DNA from: Bradymonadales bacterium | GTDB taxonomy: Bacteria; Myxococcota_A; Bradymonadia; JAFGEP01 | DNA length: 64,000 bases | Direction of reading: 5' to 3' | NCBI GenBank assembly: GCA_016931535.1 | Contig: JAFGEP010000106.1 | Span: forward strand, 1-64,000 | Shown: positions 38,411 through 47,092 of the stretch, in pieces | How the letters are laid out: the number at the start of each line of letters is the position of its first letter | Position numbering within the stretch: position 1 is the stretch's first letter | The notes under the pieces: generated by a model | Seen by the model: only the letters and a program-made list of their open reading frames with translations | Databases searched by the model: none | What the model was told of the DNA's origin: nothing | Program-made: the position numbers and the translations under genes

Positions 38411-40906
38411 ATGTCCACATCACACGGCACTCCAAAGCGCAGGGGGCGCATGAAAAGGGTCCTGTTGGCCCCCCTCCGCCCGTTGGTGGCCATGGTCCGC
38501 CAGCCGGTTCGCACGTTGGCCTGCACCCTGTCCGCCCTGCTGGTCGTCTTCAGCTTTCCCCGCTTCGATGTCTACCCCCTGCTCTTTGTGGCCTATATCC
38601 CCCTGCTGGCGGTGGTCACCCGGGTCCAACCGAGGAAGGCGTTCTTTTGGGGCTGGTTGACCGGGACCATCACCGTGCTGTTCGGGTTCTACTTCATCCG
38701 GCAGCTATTGGAGGTGTTCGGGGGTCTGCCTGGCTGGATCTCCATACTGCTACACCTGCTTTTCTCCCTGTTCCAGGGGATCCACGTGGCTGCCTTCGCA
38801 GCGCTGGTCTCCCACCTGTCCGGAGATTGGCGCAACCTGCCAATAGCGGCCGGAAAAGAAAAGCCGGCTGCGGCCCGAGGCGAGCAGCTCCCGTCGCCGG
38901 TGACCCTGCGCCGCTTCCCCCTGACCCTGACCGCACCGCTGGCCTTCGTGCTGGTCGAGCTGGTAGCCCGGGCGGTCTACATCTTCCCTTACCACATCGG
39001 GAACGCGACCTACCTCTTCACGACCTTCATCCAGGCGGCCGATCTCACCGGTGTGCTGGGGCTGACCGCCATGGTCCTGCTGGTGAATGCCACGCTGTAC
39101 GGGGCCGGCGATGCCCTGGTCAGGCGCCTTCGCAAACGACCCGTCGAGCGATGGCCCTGGCGTAGCGCTCTGGTCACCGCCCTTCTGCTCCTTTTCTGCT
39201 TGATCTACGGGACGGTGCGCATCGGCCAGGTCGATCGACTGATCGCCCAGAGCCCGACCATTCGCATCGGCCTGGTGGAGGCCGACATCGGCATCTTCAT
39301 GAAGGCCAATCCCCAGCGGGTGTCCGACAACCTGCTCATCCACCAGAACATGTCGGCCCATCTCGCCTCGCTGGGGGCCGATCTGATCCTCTGGCCGGAG
39401 ACCGCCGTCAACATCCCCTTTGTGGCCATCAGCACCGCCGAAACCGATGACCTGGTGGAGCTGGAAGACAACCTGGAGGTGGTGGACGATGTCCCCCGAC
39501 AGGTGACCTACTTTCGACCCTCGCCCGCCGAGCTGGTGGAACATGTCCAGCAGGATCGGCAGCGCAATACCCCCGCGCTGGAGCGGGGTTCGGTCCAGCG
39601 AGGCTTTTCGACGCCCCTGCTGTTTGGCGTGCTCACCACCCGTGAGCCTACGGCCGAGGAGATCGCCGGGATCCCTCCCCAGGGAAGGCGACCACCCCGC
39701 TTCTACTACAACACCGCCATCCTGGTGGACGCCGAGGGGAGGGTTCTGGGCGCATACGACAAGAATGTCCTCCTGATGTTCGGGGAGTATGTCCCCTTGT
39801 CCCACTTCCTCTACCGCACCTTTGGGTTCAACTTCTTCTCCCTCGTTCCCACCGCGGGCGACGTCACCCCAGGCGAGGGGGTGACGGTCCTCGAGCTTCC
39901 CTTCGCCACCGCGGACGGGCAGGAGATCCCGGTGCGCATCGGGGCCATGATCTGCTACGAGGACATCATCGCAGGATATGGTCTGGAGCTCGCCGAGCTG
40001 TCGCCCAACCTGTTCGTCAACCTGATCAACGATGGCTGGTTCCAGACCAGCTCCGCCGCCCACCATCACATGGCCTTCTCGGTCTTTCGGTCGGTGGAGC
40101 ATCGCCTGCCCCTGGTTCGCTCCACCAACACCGGCGTCTCCAGCATGATCGACCCGGTAGGGCGTATCCTGGCACAGAGCTGGCTGGTGGGCGCCGCTAC
40201 CCGGGTGGAGGACGCCTACTACGAGCTGGCGATCGCGCTGCGCAGGGACGAGCGGCTGGCCGACCATGCGGCCAGTCAGATCGCCGAGCGGCTGGCAGCA
40301 CTCTCAGGCCGTCTGAAGCAGATCCAGGCGGAGCTGGTGCAGGTGGTCGAGGCGATCGATCCGGTCCCGATCCAGAACCGGTCCGCCGAGTCGCTACCCA
40401 CCGTGTCCACTGGTGTGCTGGGGGATCTTGTCGAACGGCTCGAGGCGGTCATCCCCCAGCTTTCGGCGATTGCGTCCGAGCTGGTAGCCATCCGCGCCGA
40501 GTCGCTCAGGAGGGGTACGCTGATGGGCGACATGGATCGTCTGCTGTCCAGCAGTGAGCAGTTTGTCCGGGATGTGCTGGTCTCCTTGGAACCTGCGCTA
40601 GGGCAGCTTCGGGAGGCGAAGCAGCGGTTGGAAGAAGCGCCGACAGGGGATCGATGGTCGGCGGTGCTGCCCCTTCTGACCGACGCTCGGCTGGCCCTCG
40701 ACCAGAGCCAGCGCATGCTCAGCGGGCCGGAGTACTTGATCGCAGACGTGGCCATCATGCCACCCCCCTCCACCTTGTACTCCAAGGTCGGCGATCTCTT
40801 CGCCTGGCTGGCAGCCCTGGCGGTCGCGGCCATGTTCGGATGGAACCTGAGGGCGAGGTTCAAGCGGCGGAAAGCCACCAGGGCGCAGACACGAGCGGTG
40901 AGTTGA
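38411..40906 (+). CDS. lnt: Apolipoprotein N-acyltransferase Lnt with large internal insertion
   Basis: An 831-residue protein (relatives are about 500-550). The N-terminal third has several transmembrane helices. The nitrilase-type domain keeps the catalytic triad Glu 330 (W-P-E-T), Lys 451 (Y-D-K-N) and Cys 515 (I-C-Y-E-D). It transfers an acyl chain to the N-terminal Cys of lipoproteins, fitting the many lipoproteins nearby. About 170 extra residues (about 597-769), helical and coiled-coil-like, interrupt the end of the nitrilase domain just before the conserved strand Y-L-I-A-D-V and the final transmembrane helix. It follows the lipid kinase by 6 nt. An internal ATG at 38450 is an alternative start. 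Confidence 0.88.
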   Translation: MSTSHGTPKRRGRMKRVLLAPLRPLVAMVRQPVRTLACTLSALLVVFSFPRFDVYPLLFVAYIPLLAVVTRVQPRKAFFWGWLTGTITVLFGFYFIRQLLEVFGGLPGWISILLHLLFSLFQGIHVAAFAALVSHLSGDWRNLPIAAGKEKPAAARGEQLPSPVTLRRFPLTLTAPLAFVLVELVARAVYIFPYHIGNATYLFTTFIQAADLTGVLGLTAMVLLVNATLYGAGDALVRRLRKRPVERWPWRSALVTALLLLFCLIYGTVRIGQVDRLIAQSPTIRIGLVEADIGIFMKANPQRVSDNLLIHQNMSAHLASLGADLILWPETAVNIPFVAISTAETDDLVELEDNLEVVDDVPRQVTYFRPSPAELVEHVQQDRQRNTPALERGSVQRGFSTPLLFGVLTTREPTAEEIAGIPPQGRRPPRFYYNTAILVDAEGRVLGAYDKNVLLMFGEYVPLSHFLYRTFGFNFFSLVPTAGDVTPGEGVTVLELPFATADGQEIPVRIGAMICYEDIIAGYGLELAELSPNLFVNLINDGWFQTSSAAHHHMAFSVFRSVEHRLPLVRSTNTGVSSMIDPVGRILAQSWLVGAATRVEDAYYELAIALRRDERLADHAASQIAERLAALSGRLKQIQAELVQVVEAIDPVPIQNRSAESLPTVSTGVLGDLVERLEAVIPQLSAIASELVAIRAESLRRGTLMGDMDRLLSSSEQFVRDVLVSLEPALGQLREAKQRLEEAPTGDRWSAVLPLLTDARLALDQSQRMLSGPEYLIADVAIMPPPSTLYSKVGDLFAWLAALAVAAMFGWNLRARFKRRKATRAQTRAVS

Positions 40907-40926
40907 CGGGCGATCGGGATCGGAAG

Positions 40927-41619
40927 TCAGCTTCTGACCAGCCGGGCGATCAGAACCAGGTAGGGGGGCACAAACGGAATGCCCAGTACCCGCCGGATCC
41001 GGAAGCTCCCCTTGATCATCTCCTCCAGCTTCTCGGCACTGAAGGTCCGGTCGAGCCAGCGGTTGCGAAGGCGGGCCGGCCATAATCTGCTGCCCCAGCG
41101 GCCAGCTCCCAGCACGCCGAGCAACCGCAGCCGGTCGAACAGGCCGCGGGCATCGTCCAAGAGGCCCTCGCGGCTGACGGCGACCACCAGCAAGCCGTTG
41201 TAGGCCAGCACCCGGCGTATCTCCAGGAAGATCCGATCCGCCTCGGTGATCTCCTCCAGCTCGCAAGTCAAGAGGATCCGATCGAAGTAGGCGTCCGGAA
41301 AGGGAAGGGCGTCGAAAGGAGCTTGTACCAACTCCACACCGCTCCCCAACCGCTTGCCGGCGGCCTCGAGGTGGTGTGCCGAGCGCTCGACGCCGACCTT
41401 GACCTCCGCCTCCAGCCGACTCAGGGTTTCTCCGTCGCCGCAACCCAGGTGACAGAGGCGATGCTGCCGGTCCAGCTCCAAGAGGGTGGTGATGAACCGA
41501 TGCCTCCTCCTGCCGATGAGGCGATGGAACGGAGCTCGGGGATCGCGCACGATCATCGGACCGAGGCGCTGGATCAGCGCCTTCTTTCCGTCGACGCCTC
41601 CCTTGTTCTCCGCATTCAT
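40927..41619 (-). CDS. SAM-dependent methyltransferase
   Basis: A 230-residue class I methyltransferase. Motif I H-L-G-C-G-D-G-E-T is followed by E-R-S at the end of strand 2, P-F-D-A-L-P-F-P-D-A-Y-F-D-R-I as motif II and an A-Y-N-G-L-L-V-V-A-V strand. The substrate is not evident; the family includes ubiquinone/menaquinone and small-molecule methylases. Start ATG 41619 has an excellent GAGGAGG site. It is convergent with lnt. Confidence 0.85.
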   Translation of the reverse strand: MNAENKGGVDGKKALIQRLGPMIVRDPRAPFHRLIGRRRHRFITTLLELDRQHRLCHLGCGDGETLSRLEAEVKVGVERSAHHLEAAGKRLGSGVELVQAPFDALPFPDAYFDRILLTCELEEITEADRIFLEIRRVLAYNGLLVVAVSREGLLDDARGLFDRLRLLGVLGAGRWGSRLWPARLRNRWLDRTFSAEKLEEMIKGSFRIRRVLGIPFVPPYLVLIARLVRS

Positions 41620-41800
41620 CGCAGTCCTCCTCTGCTTCAACCAGCCCGCAGACGGAAAGGGCCGCCTCCGATCGATGACTGGCAACCTGTCCTGGATCTT
41701 GAGGCCGGTCCCAAAGGATGGCCGCATGGTTCAGGCCTACCAGGGAACCAGGGCCCTGTCGAGACGGAAGTCGCACGCACCGACCGGGCCTCGTGCTTTT

Positions 41801-41828
41801 TTGACAAGGGGTTGCCCCAACCTAGAAT
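41801..41828 (+). promoter_or_regulatory. Sigma-70-like promoter of the CpoB-like gene
   Basis: TTGACA (41801-41806), 16-bp spacer, TAGAAT (41823-41828), 50 nt before the start codon. This is the same TTGACA/TAGAAT pair as in front of the Glt-like operon. Confidence 0.65.
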
Positions 41829-41877
41829 GGGTACCGGGGTACTACAGAAACCGGTTGCAGGGAAGGGAGTTGACCGA

Positions 41878-42909
41878 ATGCGAAGGGTCTGTGACCGAGT
41901 GGGAAGGCCAACGGTGGCATGGTTCGCCGGTGCTTTGACCTTTCTCCTGTTGACCGGGTGCAGTGGAGGCCAACAGCAGATACGGCAGGACCTGTCCCTG
42001 GTAGAGCAGCGGATCCAGGAGCTGGAGCGCTCCTATGGCCGCTGGCAGGTCCAGATGGTCGAGCTGGAAGAGAAGGTCCTGCTGCTCGAAGATCGGGTGG
42101 AAGCCCATCGGATCTCGCTGGAGCGGAGAGGGCTTGTGGCCAGGAGAAGCCTGGAAGAGCTGCCCGCCTACCAACCCCCCGAGGCTGCACCGGACTACTC
42201 CTACGTGGCCAGCCTGCCGGTCCAGCGGTTGACCCCCGATCCGTCCGGGGACCCGATCGGTCAGTCAGGGGAGCCAACAGCCGAACTGGTGATCACCAAC
42301 GAAACCCTGGACGATTACGCTCGGCTCCACAGCGGCAACCTGACCTTGATGCCTGCCTCCAACGCCCCGGAGCGCAACCCCATCCCACCGGTGGTGACTG
42401 GGGAAAGGCTGCCGGTGAACCCGACGCAAGCGGGCTTGGCAGATCGTTCCACCGGTCAGCCACCCCGCACCGCCGGCCAGGTCTCCCAGTCGGTTTCTAC
42501 CGATGCATCGACCGGTTCGGCCGCTTCTTCGACCGCACGCCCCCTGGACCTGTACCAGCAGAGCCTGAACCTGTTCAACACCGGAGAGTACGAGCCGGCA
42601 CTACGCGGTTTCACCGCCTTCTTCGACTCCCGCCCGGAAGAGGACTACCTGGACAACGCCCTCTACTGGATCGGGGAATGTCATTATGCCGCCGGCCGGT
42701 ACCCCGATGCGCTGGTCAGCTTCCAGCGCGTGGTGGACGAGTTTCCCGACGGCAACAAGGTTCCCGACAGCCTGCTGAAGATCGGCTTGACCTACGAACG
42801 ACTCAATAGCCGGCGAGAGGCCACCATGGTGTTGAGCGTTCTCGTCGAAACGTATCCCCTGACGGATGCCGCACGCCGGGCCTCACTGCACCTGACCGAG
42901 CTGAACTAG
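41878..42909 (+). CDS. YbgF/CpoB-like lipoprotein with coiled coil and TPR domain
   Basis: A 343-residue protein. ATG 41878 follows GGGAAGGGAG. The lipobox L-L-T-G-C places the lipid Cys near residue 28. A coiled coil (about 33-85) is followed by a Pro/Ser/Thr-rich linker and a C-terminal Tol-Pal YbgF-type TPR region (L-Y-Q-Q-S-L-N-L-F-N-T-G-E-Y, A-L-Y-W-I-G-E-C-H-Y-A-A-G-R-Y). E. coli CpoB coordinates Tol-Pal function with peptidoglycan synthesis. Here it carries a lipid anchor instead of being soluble, and the tol genes are not in the window. Confidence 0.82.
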   Translation: MRRVCDRVGRPTVAWFAGALTFLLLTGCSGGQQQIRQDLSLVEQRIQELERSYGRWQVQMVELEEKVLLLEDRVEAHRISLERRGLVARRSLEELPAYQPPEAAPDYSYVASLPVQRLTPDPSGDPIGQSGEPTAELVITNETLDDYARLHSGNLTLMPASNAPERNPIPPVVTGERLPVNPTQAGLADRSTGQPPRTAGQVSQSVSTDASTGSAASSTARPLDLYQQSLNLFNTGEYEPALRGFTAFFDSRPEEDYLDNALYWIGECHYAAGRYPDALVSFQRVVDEFPDGNKVPDSLLKIGLTYERLNSRREATMVLSVLVETYPLTDAARRASLHLTELN

Positions 42910-42923
42910 GAGGGGTCTTTGCG

Positions 42924-43958
42924 ATGAGCTGTAAATACTTGTCCACAGCCGGTCTGGTCGCCTTGCTCGCGACAGCGCTCTCGATCGCTCCGGCCCAGTC
43001 CCAGCAGGTCCAGGTCCCCTACGCTCGAGGGGGTGTCGCGGGCGTACCCAACTACTACGTGGTGCGAGATGGGGATACCCTCTCCCGGATCTGCGAGGCC
43101 TACTTTCGCAACCCCTACGTCTGGCCCAGAGTCTGGTCCTACAACCCCCAGATCACCAACCCCCACTGGATCTATCCCGGTGATGTCATCTTCTTGAGAC
43201 CGCCTGCCGACCCCTCGACCTGGCCCTCTGCCAGACCACCGGGACGCCCTGGAACCCACTATCCCCTGGCAGGCTTCTACACCGGCAGCGAGCTGGAAAG
43301 CGTGGGGTTCATCCGGTTTTCCCCCACCCCCTACCGGTCGCTGTCTCTCTTCGACGAGGTATACCTCGAGTTCGAGGAAGCCGATTCCGTCCAGATCGGA
43401 GACCGCTTCGCCCTCAACCGGATCGTGGGACGCCTCTACGATCCCGAGGACGACGACATCCTGATCGGCGTCAAGTACCTCGTGACCGGGGTCATCGAGA
43501 TCACCGACCGCCCGCAGGACTCACCACTGCTGATTGGCCGCGTGATCATGGCCTGGGACGTGATCGAGCGCGGTGACGTCCTGTTCGTCAACCAGATCCT
43601 GATGCGCGTGGTGGAGTCCCGACCGGCCACCGTCAACCTGGAAGGCACCATCATCGACTTCTTGGAGCCCACCACCTATGCGGCGGGCACCTTCTACGTG
43701 TTCATCGACCGAGGCTACAACCAGGGGGTTCGGGAGGGCAACCGCTTCGCGGTCTGGGCCCGAGAGGACGAGTACATTGAGTGGAGCGACGGAGAGCCGG
43801 GCTTCCACGAGAAGGATAACGCCGATCTCATCCCCTGGCGGGTGGTGGGCGAGGCGATCGTCATCTTCACCACCAACGACTACAGCACCGCCGTCCTGAC
43901 CTACTCGGCACACGAGCTTCCACGCCACATGCGCGTCACCTTGACCGAGGGGATCTGA
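42924..43958 (+). CDS. Exported LysM-domain protein
   Basis: A 344-residue protein with signal peptide (residues 1-27). A LysM module (about 42-92) reads Y-Y-V-V-R-D-G-D-T-L-S-R-I-C-E and ends N-P-H-W-I-Y-P-G-D-V-I-F-L, the typical peptidoglycan-binding fold with W-x-x-N-P-Q variation. The remaining 250 residues are beta-rich with repeated G-D-R-F-A/G-N-R-F-A phrases and no known enzyme motif. AGGAGG precedes the ATG, and it lies 14 nt after the CpoB-like gene, so the pair is probably one envelope operon. Confidence 0.85.
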   Translation: MSCKYLSTAGLVALLATALSIAPAQSQQVQVPYARGGVAGVPNYYVVRDGDTLSRICEAYFRNPYVWPRVWSYNPQITNPHWIYPGDVIFLRPPADPSTWPSARPPGRPGTHYPLAGFYTGSELESVGFIRFSPTPYRSLSLFDEVYLEFEEADSVQIGDRFALNRIVGRLYDPEDDDILIGVKYLVTGVIEITDRPQDSPLLIGRVIMAWDVIERGDVLFVNQILMRVVESRPATVNLEGTIIDFLEPTTYAAGTFYVFIDRGYNQGVREGNRFAVWAREDEYIEWSDGEPGFHEKDNADLIPWRVVGEAIVIFTTNDYSTAVLTYSAHELPRHMRVTLTEGI

Positions 43959-44146
43959 GTGGGGTGATGGCTGAAGGCCTACCGCTCCCACCAGCGCGAT
44001 CGCCCACCCAAAAAATGGGACTGATCCTCGTCACCAAGACTTGAAGCGGTGGAGCTTTGCTTGAAGACCGCGATCCGCCGACTCCTTAGACTCGTCAAGC
44101 CCCGACCCTCACCGAGCCAGCGGTGGTTTCTTGGATGCGACCGGAT

Positions 44147-44174
44147 TTGACAGAACACGATCGATCGATACGAT
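44147..44174 (+). promoter_or_regulatory. Promoter region of VapBC-like operon
   Basis: TTGACA (44147-44152), 16 bp, TACGAT (44169-44174), in an AT-rich patch containing the palindromic CGATCGATCG. The antitoxin ATG is at 44210. The palindrome could be the self-repression operator. Confidence 0.45.
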
Positions 44175-44209
44175 ATATGTAGGTAAAAAAGTAACGATCG
44201 AGTTTTTGT

Positions 44210-44416
44210 ATGAGTATCGTCACACTGTCGCCCAAGTTCCAGGTCGTCATTCCGAAGGTCATACGCGAGAAGCTGGACCTCAAGCCAGGCCAACAGGTCC
44301 AGGCGGTTATGTACGAAGGCCGAATCGAGCTCATCCCCTTGAGGCCCATCTCCGAGATGCGGGGGTTTTTGAGGGGAATGGACACTACGGTGGAACGGGA
44401 GTCGGATCGCTCATGA
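44210..44416 (+). CDS. AbrB/VapB-type antitoxin
   Basis: A 68-residue protein with the AbrB/SpoVT swapped-hairpin signature: T-L-S-P-K-F-Q-V-V-I-P-K-V-I-R-E, then L-K-P-G-Q-Q-V-Q-A. Such proteins bind their own promoter and the cognate toxin through the C-terminal tail. The stop overlaps the start of the PIN toxin (ATGA), the normal coupling of this type. Confidence 0.9.
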   Translation: MSIVTLSPKFQVVIPKVIREKLDLKPGQQVQAVMYEGRIELIPLRPISEMRGFLRGMDTTVERESDRS

Positions 44417-44790
44417 ACGTTGTGGACTCTTCAGGCTGGCTCGAGTACTTCGCGGACGGGCAGAATGCCGATTTTTTCGCCCCGCCGATCGAGGAGGTCA
44501 ACAAGCTGGTCATACCGACCCTGAGCATCTATGAGGTGTTCAAGCGGGTACTTCAACAACGCGGTGAGACGAGCGCGCTGCAGGCCGTGGCGGCCATGCA
44601 GCAAGGGACCGTCGTCGAGCTGACGGTGCCCCTGGCGCTCAGTGCAGCCCGCCTTAGCATCGAGGAAGGGCTGCCGATGGCCGATAGCGTGATCCTCGCC
44701 ACGGCCAGGGCCCACCGAGCGACGTTGTGGAGCCAGGACGCTGACTTCCAGAGGTTTGGGGATGTCAAGTACGTGGAGAAGCGGTCCTGA
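44413..44790 (+). CDS. PIN-domain toxin (VapC family)
   Basis: A 125-residue ribonuclease-type toxin. Acidic residues of the PIN site are visible at V-V-D-S-S-G-W (Asp 4), S-I-Y-E-V (Glu), M-A-D-S-V-I-L-A (Asp) and S-Q-D-A-D-F (Asp). VapC toxins cleave tRNA or rRNA. The true start is ATG 44413 overlapping the antitoxin stop; the frame extends upstream without support. Confidence 0.9.
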   Translation: MNVVDSSGWLEYFADGQNADFFAPPIEEVNKLVIPTLSIYEVFKRVLQQRGETSALQAVAAMQQGTVVELTVPLALSAARLSIEEGLPMADSVILATARAHRATLWSQDADFQRFGDVKYVEKRS

Positions 44791-44941
44791 GCGGTGGTGT
44801 CCCGTGGTTGCAGCGGAAACCGGTCGGGCCTGACATCGGGCGTTGGGGCGTGGATTCGGGTGCTCGTGACGATCCCCTGACAAATTGGCAAAATCCAGGT
44901 ACAACCCGCCGGTCGAAGCCCCGGGGTGGTGGTGGTCTGCC

Positions 44942-46228
44942 ATGAGCTGGATTGCGATCGGGTTGTGCGTTGCCGGAATGGTCCTGTCGGTCGCCCTGGG
45001 CGGGCTGTACCGGAGCCGTTGGGACCCTACCGTCTGGACACGGGTGCGCCGAAGCCTGGGTGTTGCCGGGCTGGGCATCTCGGTGTGGCTTCTGATCTCG
45101 TTGTTGAGCTACCACCCGCCGGGTCCCGAGCTTTCCTGCCACGACGACCTCGATGCGGCCATCGCCGACGGCCAGGCGCGGCAGGTCCCGGTCTTTCTCG
45201 ACTTCACCGCCGAGTGGTGCCACGCCTGCCACGAGCTCGAGCGAAGAGCCCTGAACACCCCCCAGGTGATCTCCCGGGCCGACGAGTTCGCCTGTGGCAT
45301 CGTCGACCTGACCGACCAGGATGACCCGCGAACCGAGGAGCTGAGCCGCCGATTCGGTGTCGTGGGGGGGCCGCCGGCCATCGTCTTCCTCGATCCGAAT
45401 GGAGAACCGATGCCCTCCCACACCATCCGGGAGGTGGTGGATGCCAAGGAGTTTCTGACCCGCTTCGAGGCCGCCCGGGCCGGCGGTGCGGGCGGGTATC
45501 CCAGCCCCTTCGAGGAGGCCCGGCGCAAGTGGGGGTTTTTGATCACCTTCGGGCTGGTCTTTCTGGCCGGCATCCTGACCAGCCTGACCCCCTGCGTGTA
45601 CCCCTTGATCCCCATCACCATCTCCATCTTTGGCGCGCGACAGGCGGCCACCAAGCGGGAGGGTTTCACCCTTTCCCTGGTCTACGTGGGCGGCATCGTG
45701 GTCACCTACGTGACGTTGGGAGTGGTGGCCGCCGCCGTGGGCGGGTTTGTCGGGCGGGCGTTCCAGAATCCCGCGGTGCTGATCGCCATCGGAGCCCTGT
45801 TTGTCATCCTGGGGTTCAGCAACGTCGGTCTGTTCGAGCTGCGCCTTCCGGGAGGCCTCCAGGACCGGCTGAGCGGCAAGGGGGGCAAGGGCTACGCCGG
45901 CGCCCTGGTGATGGGCCTGGTGGCCGGCATCATCGCCGCCCCCTGCGTCGGTCCCTGGCTGGCTGGCATCCTGGTCTTTATCGCCGACACCGGCAACATC
46001 CTGCTCGGCACCCTCTACATGGCCGCCTTCGCCTTGGGGATGGGCCAGCTCTTTCTGCTGTTGGGTACCTTCACCAGCCTGATCACCCGCATCCCCAAGT
46101 CGGGCGGCTGGATGGACCGCCTCAAGGTGATCTTCGGCACCATCTTCGTGGTGGTGGGGCTGTACTTTTTGGCGATGGTGCTGCCGGTGATGAAGAGTCT
46201 GGTGGCTGGCATGGCGAACAGCCTGTAG
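44942..46228 (+). CDS. DsbD-like thiol:disulfide transporter with N-terminal thioredoxin domain
   Basis: About 428 residues. Two N-terminal hydrophobic segments (to about residue 56) are followed by a thioredoxin-like domain (about 65-180) with C-H-A-C (Cys 93, Cys 96) in T-A-E-W-C-H-A-C-H-E-L. Then comes the DsbD/CcdA membrane domain with its paired Cys motifs L-T-P-C-V-Y-P-L-I-P and A-A-P-C-V-G-P. It moves reducing power across the inner membrane. In E. coli DsbD the thioredoxin domain is C-terminal, so the order is reversed here. ATG 44942 is preferred; a TTG at 44885 would add 19 residues but lacks a ribosome site. Confidence 0.87.
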   Translation: MSWIAIGLCVAGMVLSVALGGLYRSRWDPTVWTRVRRSLGVAGLGISVWLLISLLSYHPPGPELSCHDDLDAAIADGQARQVPVFLDFTAEWCHACHELERRALNTPQVISRADEFACGIVDLTDQDDPRTEELSRRFGVVGGPPAIVFLDPNGEPMPSHTIREVVDAKEFLTRFEAARAGGAGGYPSPFEEARRKWGFLITFGLVFLAGILTSLTPCVYPLIPITISIFGARQAATKREGFTLSLVYVGGIVVTYVTLGVVAAAVGGFVGRAFQNPAVLIAIGALFVILGFSNVGLFELRLPGGLQDRLSGKGGKGYAGALVMGLVAGIIAAPCVGPWLAGILVFIADTGNILLGTLYMAAFALGMGQLFLLLGTFTSLITRIPKSGGWMDRLKVIFGTIFVVVGLYFLAMVLPVMKSLVAGMANSL

Positions 46229-46310
46229 GTTGCAGGTCGCCAGTCCGCCCGTTTCCTCGCGAGTTACGGATCAAGCCGCTGGTTCCATTGGCTACCCTGG
46301 ACAGTACCCT

Positions 46311-46334
46311 CACAACGACTATATTATCATTGTG
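46311..46334. promoter_or_regulatory. Operator-like inverted repeat upstream of MazEF-like pair
   Basis: CACAACGA (46311-46318) and TCATTGTG (46327-46334) are inverted repeats with one mismatch around the AT-rich 8-nt CTATATTA, 28 nt before the antitoxin start. Toxin-antitoxin operons are commonly repressed at such a site. Confidence 0.5.
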
Positions 46335-46362
46335 TATATGACGCATGAAGGACATATCCATC

Positions 46363-46599
46363 ATGAAGAGCATACAGATCACCGTGGACGAGGAGATCCT
46401 GTCCGAGTTGGATGAGGAGACAGAGGTCAAGCTCGAGGGTCGATCGAGCGTGATCAGAAGGTTGCTTCGGCAATACTTAAGCGAGAGGCGTGGCGCCCGG
46501 ATCCGTGAGGCCTACCAGAAGGGGTATGGTTCGACAGCTGAAGAGAGCGAGACGAGTGAGCTTGCAGAGTGGGAGAAAGAGCAGGTATGGCCCGAATGA
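46363..46599 (+). CDS. MazE-like ribbon-helix-helix antitoxin
   Basis: A 78-residue protein: beta strand K-S-I-Q-I-T-V-D-E-E-I, then two helices ending R-S-S-V-I-R-R-L-L-R-Q-Y-L, the RHH DNA-binding fold, and an acidic C-terminal tail for toxin binding. An upstream in-frame ATG at 46345 would add six residues; 46363 has an AAGGA site. It overlaps the toxin start by 13 nt. Confidence 0.87.
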   Translation: MKSIQITVDEEILSELDEETEVKLEGRSSVIRRLLRQYLSERRGARIREAYQKGYGSTAEESETSELAEWEKEQVWPE

Positions 46600-46913
46600 T
46601 CCGGCGCGGAGACATCTGGTTGTACCAGTTCGAGAGTCCCGACAAGCGGCGCCCAGTGGTCGTCATGAGCCGTCAAGACGTGATCGGGCTGATCCGTACC
46701 GTGACGGTGGCTCCCATCACCTCCCGGATATTCGGGGTTCCCAGCGAGGTCATCGTGGGAACGGAGCATGGTCTGAAGCATCGGTCAGCCGTCAACCTGG
46801 ATCATCTCCAGACGGTCGATGGCAAAAAGCTGTCACAGTACGTGGGGCACCTCGACGACTCGATGATGGAGGCCGTCTGTGCCGCTCTGGCCATCGCCCT
46901 TGGGTGTGCCTGA
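46587..46913 (+). CDS. MazF/PemK-like endoribonuclease toxin
   Basis: A 108-residue protein with the MazF fold: I-R-R-G-D-I-W-L-Y at the start, K-R-R-P-V-V-V-M-S-R, T-V-A-P-I-T-S-R-I and S-A-V-N-L-D-H-L-Q-T-V. It cleaves mRNA at short single-stranded sequences. ATG 46587 is preceded by a purine-rich GAGAAAGAGC site inside the antitoxin gene. Confidence 0.93.
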   Translation: MARMIRRGDIWLYQFESPDKRRPVVVMSRQDVIGLIRTVTVAPITSRIFGVPSEVIVGTEHGLKHRSAVNLDHLQTVDGKKLSQYVGHLDDSMMEAVCAALAIALGCA

Positions 46914-47092
46914 CGAGGTAGCTGCCGGTGCCGAAGCGGCTGGCGGCGGGGATGGCGACCAGCTTGACGCTTTTGGGTTGCCAGGTCACCAGGTCGGCAG
47001 GCTGCCAGGTCCAGACCCATCGATCACCTCTCTCTCTCGCTGTGAGGCGGAAAAGAGGACAGGGGGGGGAGGGCTCCTCAGATATCGAAGAG

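Noticed and set aside
44131..44412. N-terminal extension of the PIN toxin at 44413
   Set aside because: The extension overlaps the AbrB antitoxin in another frame; the ATG overlapping the antitoxin stop gives the standard PIN N-terminus.
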